Source of the DNA: Protostelium mycophagum
Lineage: Eukaryota > Evosea > Variosea > Protosteliida > Protosteliaceae
Length of the DNA stretch: 20,154 nucleotides
Direction of reading: 5' to 3'
Assembly (NCBI GenBank): GCA_002081555.1
Contig: KV920976.1
Coordinates: 1-20,154 of the forward strand
Shown here: in pieces, positions 7,849 through 20,154 of the stretch
Position numbering within the stretch: position 1 is the first letter of the stretch
Layout: every line of letters starts with the position of its first letter
Notes under the pieces: generated by a model
Database searches by the model: none
What the model saw: the letters and a program-made list of their open reading frames with translations, nothing else
What the model was told of the DNA's origin: nothing
Translations under genes and position numbers: made by a program

Positions 7849-9829
7849 ATGAAGAAGGTACATACAAGCGCGTTATTAGGGGTGTCTCTGGCCATCTTAA
7901 TATATACAATCGTAAGATGGAGGAGGTATCCGTCAAACAAAGAGTCTACATTCAGGGTAATACCTTCTGAAGTGCAGGTGAATGAATCACTTGTTCCCTA
8001 CGGCCGTCTCTAATCGAGCGCCAGATACATCACGTTCAAGATTTTGAAACAGCAGAGGAACTATCTGGACAATTGCTGACAAAGGTTAAAAGTTCGAGGT
8101 GATCGCATCGTGAATGATGTATGGCTGACAGTCTATTCAGTTTCCCTGTTGTTGGTTTTGATTGCGAGTGGAAGCCACACGATCGGGAGAATAAGTCAGT
8201 TTTATTTCTGTACCTTTATTCGGCATATTGATTTATTATTGCAATGCACTGTTGCACATGATTTAAATATATATTTGCTGTGATTTTTTCATTTTATTAT
8301 TGAAAAATAGTCTTAATAAATTATAGATCGCCTCTAGCAATGATACAAATTTGTGATAGAGATACCTGTCATTTATATCATGTTTTTCATTTTAAACAAA
8401 AACACCTCCCTCCTTCGCTATCTCAGCTCTTCACAGACCCAAAGTGAGTTTCCCCCCAAAAATATATTCAAATTTTGAACAACTTGTACAGCATTGTGAA
8501 GGCGGGGGTTGGCGTACACAACGACACACAGATGATCAACACACACTACAATGTTGCCACACAAAATGCGGTGGATTTACGAAATTTGGCAGAAGAAAAA
8601 TATTTGACAGGTGATTCTTGATAAAAAGTTTTTCATAATATATCCAATATAAAATATAAATAAATGTTTTTCTGATATTTTTAGAGGGTAAATCTCTTGC
8701 GGCACTTTCAAGCACTATTTTAGGAGTTACATTGGATAAGAGGGCACATATACAATGTGGTGATTGGGAGGATAAACATCTGATTGTAGATCAGATCAAT
8801 TACGCAGCTACAGATGCTTGGGCTGGATACAAAATATTCATGGAGGTAGATCCATGAACTTTTTGTGAATATTTCAAGCTAAAGATTGTTATTGTGGCAA
8901 CCGTGAAATATCGACTTAACGAGCACTGAAGAATACAGCTGTTTTCCCGCCAAAATGAAATCAAGGATATTCATGAATTCTCGCAAAGACACGTGGAACG
9001 CAGCAATTCGCAGATACGCTCGCGAGAAAAATCCACTCCTAACTCTGCGAATCCTCACGATACCACTCGGCTGAAACGCAGAAGGTATGTAGTTTTCCAA
9101 CGTGCCTTTTAATTTTTTTCGAGATTTCTTCAAAAATTAAAACCGATCGTTGTAGATGTGTGGTATGTGGAAGTCACACAAACATATCGAAAATTCCCGT
9201 AGTTCCAAGAAAATTTCGAGATTTTTTCCCGCTCAGATATAAAGAGAGATCATGTCATGATATCTTGAGGATCTGTCAAGTCTGCTATGAGGTCAATTCT
9301 TCATTCCACACTTTTCAATTTTTCAAAATTCTAGAAAAGCTGAAGGTGTACAGAGTTATCTTCATCACAGCGAGAGTCTTAAGAAGGAAATTTCAGCGAA
9401 ATTCCAAGCTCCCCTAGAGGGTAAGGGGAAGAATTTCGTTGTAGATAAGCAATTAAAATTGGCACAATCACTCGCCAAACAACTGACCTCGAGTCGGTCA
9501 AGACTATCAGATGACAGATTGAAACTGATAACCTACAAGATCCTGAGAGTCTCAATCTGTTCGTGAGACAATGGAGATACTTCTTTATCAAAACAATGAA
9601 ACCTCAGTATATGCCACCTCATTTTGACCCCGACCGTCCTCTGGAAGAATGTCAGTGAATTCTTATTTATTTAATCAAGTTTTATTTTAAAAAGAAAAAC
9701 TAAACTTATGATTTTTCAGGTACATTCGTACCTTGGCGGGAAGGTAATGAGCCAAAATCTGAAAATCTGAAAAGATGGATGAAGGAAAGAGATGTGCAGA
9801 TGGGACAAGTTGGCTTGACAAGATCGTGA
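7849..9829 (+). CDS. EXD2: EXD2-like membrane-anchored DEDDy 3'-5' exonuclease
   Basis: Exons: 7849-7977, 8025-8098, 8141-8194, 8327-8443, 8492-8610, 8685-8845, 8939-9084, 9156-9291, 9354-9650, 9720-9829; about 447 residues. Residues 8-23 form one membrane helix followed by RWRR, as in animal EXD2, which sits in the mitochondrial outer membrane. The exonuclease core has DCEW (Asp75, Glu77), VGVHND (Asp136) and YAATDA (Tyr204, Asp208), the full DEDDy set. After a basic linker comes the EXD2 C-terminal module: CVVCG, VVPRKFRDFFP, CHDILRICQVC (two Cys pairs), then KFQAPL and later RQWRYFF. In exon 9 the frame shifts near 9520-9535: the first part reads one frame and the RQWRYFF part the next, as if one base were missing. 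The expected role is degrading RNA or DNA 3' ends. The downstream RPC1 start is 134 bp away. Confidence 0.8.
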
Positions 9830-9963
9830 TAAATAATACAAACTACAACACCTTCCTTCTTTTCTGCTTAAAAAAGTAAATTCTGGTTTGAGAAATCATT
9901 GTAGTTGAAGAGTCTTTACGCTCCTCCAACAATGAGGAATTCGGCAGACAGAGCGGGCAGAGG

Positions 9964-16588
<6,625 letters not shown>

Positions 16589-16601
16589 TCTTGATTTTAT
16601 A

Positions 16602-16619
16602 TTCATCAATGCTGATGAA
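16602..16619. terminator. Small hairpin between two convergent genes
   Basis: TTCATCA (16602-16608) pairs with TGATGAA (16613-16619) across a 4-nt loop. It lies in the 36-bp gap between the stop of RPC1 (16588) and the stop of the beta-helix gene (16625). The surroundings are A/T rich on both sides. It may help 3' end formation of one or both transcripts; the stem is short, so this is a weak call. Confidence 0.3.
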
Positions 16620-16624
16620 AATTT

Positions 16625-19600
16625 TTATGGGTATGACACCGTATAACCGACAGAAGAAAAGGTGGAGCTGGTGATGATATTCATCGTGTTTGATTCGTAA
16701 GTCACTGTTCCTCCAATTGGTCCAGCCCCTGTGTTTCCAGAGAACACTGCACCTGCACGGTGTCAATGCGATATTGAATTACAAGTCAACATCACCTGTG
16801 ATGATAGACTCTGCTCCTGCCACAACATGCATGATGTCGCCGCTTGCTGGTTTATTCAGCATAAAGTTTCCGTTGATGTTGATGCAAGGTCCGCCAAGAC
16901 AGTACTCTGCAGCTCCTTGTGTGGCCGAGTTGTTCTGATACAGCGCGCTCGTTGTTGTGATCGTCCCTGTGTTATACACCGTACCATACGTAGCTGTGTT
17001 AGACTGAAACACGTTGGAAGTAGACACGAAGCTTCCCAGATTGTATATTGCTGATCCTAAAGAATTGTCAATTTGTCAATGCTAGAAATTACACACCGTT
17101 TGTGGCTGAAATGCCAGAAAACAAGCTCCCCTGTTCCACACCAAACATGCCATTGTTCACAGCCACTGCACTCCCAAAACAGTTCTGAAAGGTGTTTCCA
17201 AACCCAGAAACACCGCTGCCAGTCGGACCTACGCACCTCACTCAGCCGTCTTCAAGAAGATCAATAAAAAATGAAATTGCCTTACTGCTAGAATAAGTGA
17301 GAAAGTAACCAGCTCCGTTCTGCACAGCCCTCTGATTTGTGAAGGTGCTGAAGCGCACTTGTACATCTGCCAAAGCTAGTATCCCTGCTCCGTTCTTTGC
17401 TACATTGTTCATGAACGTGCAATTTGAGAACCTGCCGGCTTGTGCTCCAGAATTAATGTATACCACACCGTTCGCGTTGGAATTCTTGATGTTCTGGAAG
17501 GTGCTCAATGTGACAGACAACACTCCAGCATTAATGTTGATCGAGGCTGAAATATTCAATCGTACTTCTTCTCTATCAGCTCACCCGAATTTAACGTGAC
17601 TGTGGATTGTGCGAAAGTGCTATTGTAGATTGTTATCTGAGTTGCTGGCAAATCCATGTTTCCAGAAATATCCCCACCCACTGCTGCGCTGTTGCCGAAG
17701 AATGAACAACCCGACACGAATGCCCCCGTATTCGATTTAATTCGCAGAGCCCCACCATTCGACGAGGCTGAGTTGTTGTTCATCACTGAATTATATATGA
17801 ACAAAGTGCTTGAGTAGTTGGTGTATCCTACTCCCCCGTACATACTGGTCCCAAAATTCAACGTGGATCCAGAAACACTGGCGGAAGAACTGTTGGAAAG
17901 ATAAAATGATCCTCCATATGTGGAGAGATCTCCATTGTTCGTAAAGGTAGAATTGACAATGCTGACATTTGCTGTTGTGGACATCTGTACTGCGCCTAGA
18001 ATTTTCAGCTCACAGAGCGGTGCAATCACCCACCTCCATATACGGCCGAATTATTGAAGAATGAACAATTTGTCAGAGTGATATTATTTCTCATACCACG
18101 GATTGCTCCTCCACTATTCAACGCATAATTGTTTCCAAAAGTGCAACCAGTAATTTGAGCTGGTACCGTATTGGAAGTGATATATAATGCTCCTGAGACA
18201 GAATTAAGAAGGAGTATGAAAATCATCCAATCTAAAAATGACTAAAAAATTCTCACCTCCGTATGAAGAAAAATTATTTAGGAAAGTTGAATTACTTATT
18301 TGCGTTATGCCTGACTGACTGATATAAAGGGCCCCACCGTATGTACCATTTGTGATATCAATATTTGCGGCTCCAGAAAAAGTACAGGTTGAAATATACA
18401 CATTTGAGTTCAAGATATAAATTGTCCCTGTTGATATGTTATATTGGCCGTTGTAATTGTTGTACAAGCTCAGCGCACTCTGCGAGCTCTGTGCGCTAAA
18501 AACAGAGCCCATTAAAAAGACATCGCCTTGACGGACACTGACTGACTTGACACCTCCGACGCTGTTGTTCACCATGACACTGTTGGAAATCCGTAACTGT
18601 GGTCCATTCGTACTTGCTATCCCCGCGCTGTTCGCCACGCACACGTTACTGAGAGTCAAATTGGCATTGTTTGTGTTTAATGATATGAGGTAACTGTTTG
18701 TCGAGTTGTTCAAAATTGAATTTTGAACGGACACAGTGGTGAAAGTTGTCTGACTGTCGGTCGCGATGAGCTATAAAAAATTATTTTTCTTGTTTTTTGA
18801 GACATTCGATAACAAACCTGTCCATTTACATTCAGATTGAAGATGGACAAACTGCTCACAAAACAATTATTCATGAATTGAATCCAGGTGCCTGAAATCA
18901 GTCAGTAACGAATTATTAGGGAGCACACCTGTAGATGAGCCGATGATATTGGACAGTATCATACTGTTGACATTCACATTGTTCTTGATGACTAAGAAGC
19001 CCGGGTTGTTCACCACATTAATTGTGTCGATCACTAGATTCGAGATGGTCGTAGTGTCAATATTAAACAGCTGGTTGACATTGTTGAGGTTCGCTGAAAT
19101 CGTATTTGCCATCAAAGTGACAGACCCTTGGACCGTAGTATTGTACAAGTACACAACAGAAGTACCGGTGATGGAGCCCAAGAGGATGTTGTTGGTAAAG
19201 GCGAAGTTGGAGGTGTACGCAGAGGAGACATAGATGTGACCTTTCGTGCCCGTTGACCCGATGTTGTAAAATTGATTCGAATCGATAATGATGTTACACA
19301 GGATTGTAGAGACTCCTGACAAGGCCAGCGAGAAGAGACGAGTGCTGGTGGTGTAGATTGAGATGTAATTATTATAAATATAGATGTTGGTTATAATCTT
19401 CTGTGCGCTATTCGTGAGAGAGGCGACACCCCCTAAAGCCTTAGTTCTTGAATTCATCTGTGATCACCTTGAGCCGAGGGAACAGCAGAGAACTGAGAGT
19501 TAAGGATGTTCACATTGGTTGCACCATTTATACTGATGGCAGAAGCAGCACCCTGGTCAAAATAACAACCGTTCACTGTCAGATCCATGTTATTCGTGGT

Positions 19601-20063
19601 GATGCTGGGGTTGCTTCCTTGTGTCCCCTGCGTAAACACCACACCATAAAGGTTGACCTGTTCCAAATCACCTTCAATAAATCGACCAGTACCTCACCGC
19701 CGTATACCCCACAAATGTCACACCGTAATTGACGAGATTATATGCGGGAGAACCCAAGATGTTCAGGACCCCATTTCCAGTGTCTACACACGAATTGGAA
19801 GCGGCACTGGCCCCTAAAGTTACATTGTATATCGAGCATCCAGAAAGAGTTGCAAGAACTGCAAGACTCATTGATTGAACCTGGAGTAATGGAAGTAAGT
19901 CGCACCTGCACAAAGGTCTGACGTCGAAGAAGTTGAAGCGAAACAAGTTTGACCTCTTGCCACTGATATCATACAAAGCCATACCAAAACTAACCCCACA
20001 CGATTCTGAGTCGAGAACTTCAGACATTCGAGCAGCTTCAAATTCCTCTCCTCTTACCTTCAT
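16625..20063 (-). CDS. Large parallel beta-helix (Pmp-like repeat) protein, 940 aa
   Basis: Exons: 20063-20058, 19880-19698, 19657-19468, 19432-18929, 18891-18818, 18770-18257, 18192-18034, 17995-17585, 17546-17286, 17228-17097, 17056-16796, 16752-16625; the total is 2823 nt, in frame, ending in TAA. The product is rich in Asn, Ser, Thr, Gly and Ile, with short repeats such as STFLNNFSSYGGALYI, CTFGNNYALNSGGAI and CSFFGNSAAVGG. This FxxN...GGA pattern is that of right-handed beta-helix proteins, including the polymorphic membrane proteins of chlamydiae. Such proteins are usually surface or secreted adhesins or carbohydrate-active proteins. The N-terminus (MKVQSMSLAVLATLSG) is only a weak signal peptide, and the 6-nt first exon is uncertain; true upstream exons may lie past the right edge. 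No C-terminal membrane helix is seen. Seven of the internal junctions split a Gly codon after its first G. Confidence 0.8.
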
Positions 20064-20089
20064 CTTGGTTTTGAAAGCTGCGTGAGATC

Positions 20090-20144
20090 TTTTAAAATCG
20101 CTTCGAAGCCGGAATTTCTATTTGTGCGACTTGAGCGCTCAAGT
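20090..20144. promoter_or_regulatory. Palindrome-rich probable promoter of the beta-helix gene
   Basis: Upstream of the ATG at 20063 lie TTTTAAAA (20090-20097), a 10-bp palindrome GCTTCGAAGC (20100-20109) and a perfect 16-bp palindrome ACTTGAGCGCTCAAGT (20129-20144). The first could serve as a TATA element and the last two as binding sites for dimeric regulators; both roles are inferred. Confidence 0.35.
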
Positions 20145-20154
20145 GGACAATTCG

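Noticed and set aside
8939-9084. An alternative frame of EXD2 exon 7 containing SRKDTW...NPLLTLRI, which resembles the middle part of animal EXD2
   Set aside because: It needs frame changes at both ends, whereas the chosen frame joins both neighbouring exons in the correct phase with standard splice sites. The resemblance is short.
9437-9446. A 24-nt GTAAGG...TTGTAG intron at 9421-9444 in EXD2 exon 9
   Set aside because: It is shorter than any reliable intron here, a multiple of three, and the frame is open through it; the TTGTAG is better explained by the dispersed 9-mer.
16625-20063. Beta-helix gene as a recent transfer from chlamydiae
   Set aside because: It has eleven typical host introns, no outer-membrane autotransporter domain, and only the general repeat pattern is shared.

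Overview
The window reads as nuclear DNA of an intron-rich, gene-dense unicellular eukaryote. Introns are mostly 38-200 nt with GT...AG ends, often closing in TTGTAG, TTCAG or TATAG. The gene mix (a tyrosine-kinase-like protein kinase, a Pmp-like beta-helix protein, small secreted Cys proteins) suggests an amoebozoan, perhaps a protosteloid amoeba. That assignment is inference. I see no mobile element, rRNA, tRNA or CRISPR array. I rebuilt the exon models by hand from splice signals, codon phase and remembered family motifs.

Layout. 1-306 (-): start of a small secreted Cys protein running off the left edge. 739-1109 (-): a tentative 103-residue protein. 1214-4681 (-): a secreted protein that I read as a large lipid transfer protein of the vitellogenin/MTP kind, carrying an exact 224-252 bp tandem triplication and one in-frame stop. 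4801-7102 (+): a 431-residue SAP / coiled-coil / protein kinase fusion that shares a 119-bp divergent promoter region with the lipid protein. 7103-7848: no confident gene. 7849-9829 (+): a membrane-anchored DEDDy 3'-5' exonuclease with the C-terminal Cys-rich module of EXD2. 9964-16588 (+): the complete largest subunit of RNA polymerase III, 26 exons and 1400 residues. 16625-20063 (-): a 940-residue parallel beta-helix protein, convergent with the polymerase gene and ending only 36 bp from its stop.

The genes look like neighbours rather than one pathway. The polymerase is a housekeeping gene whose frame stays open across all 26 exons, which calibrates the intron rules used for the others. The points most worth following are the vitellogenin-like lipid carrier outside animals, its recent triplication around an intron made of two abutting palindromes, the SAP-kinase fusion, the beta-helix gene whose introns mostly cut one kind of glycine codon, and a 9-base word (GTTGTAGAT) present at ten distinct loci on both strands.
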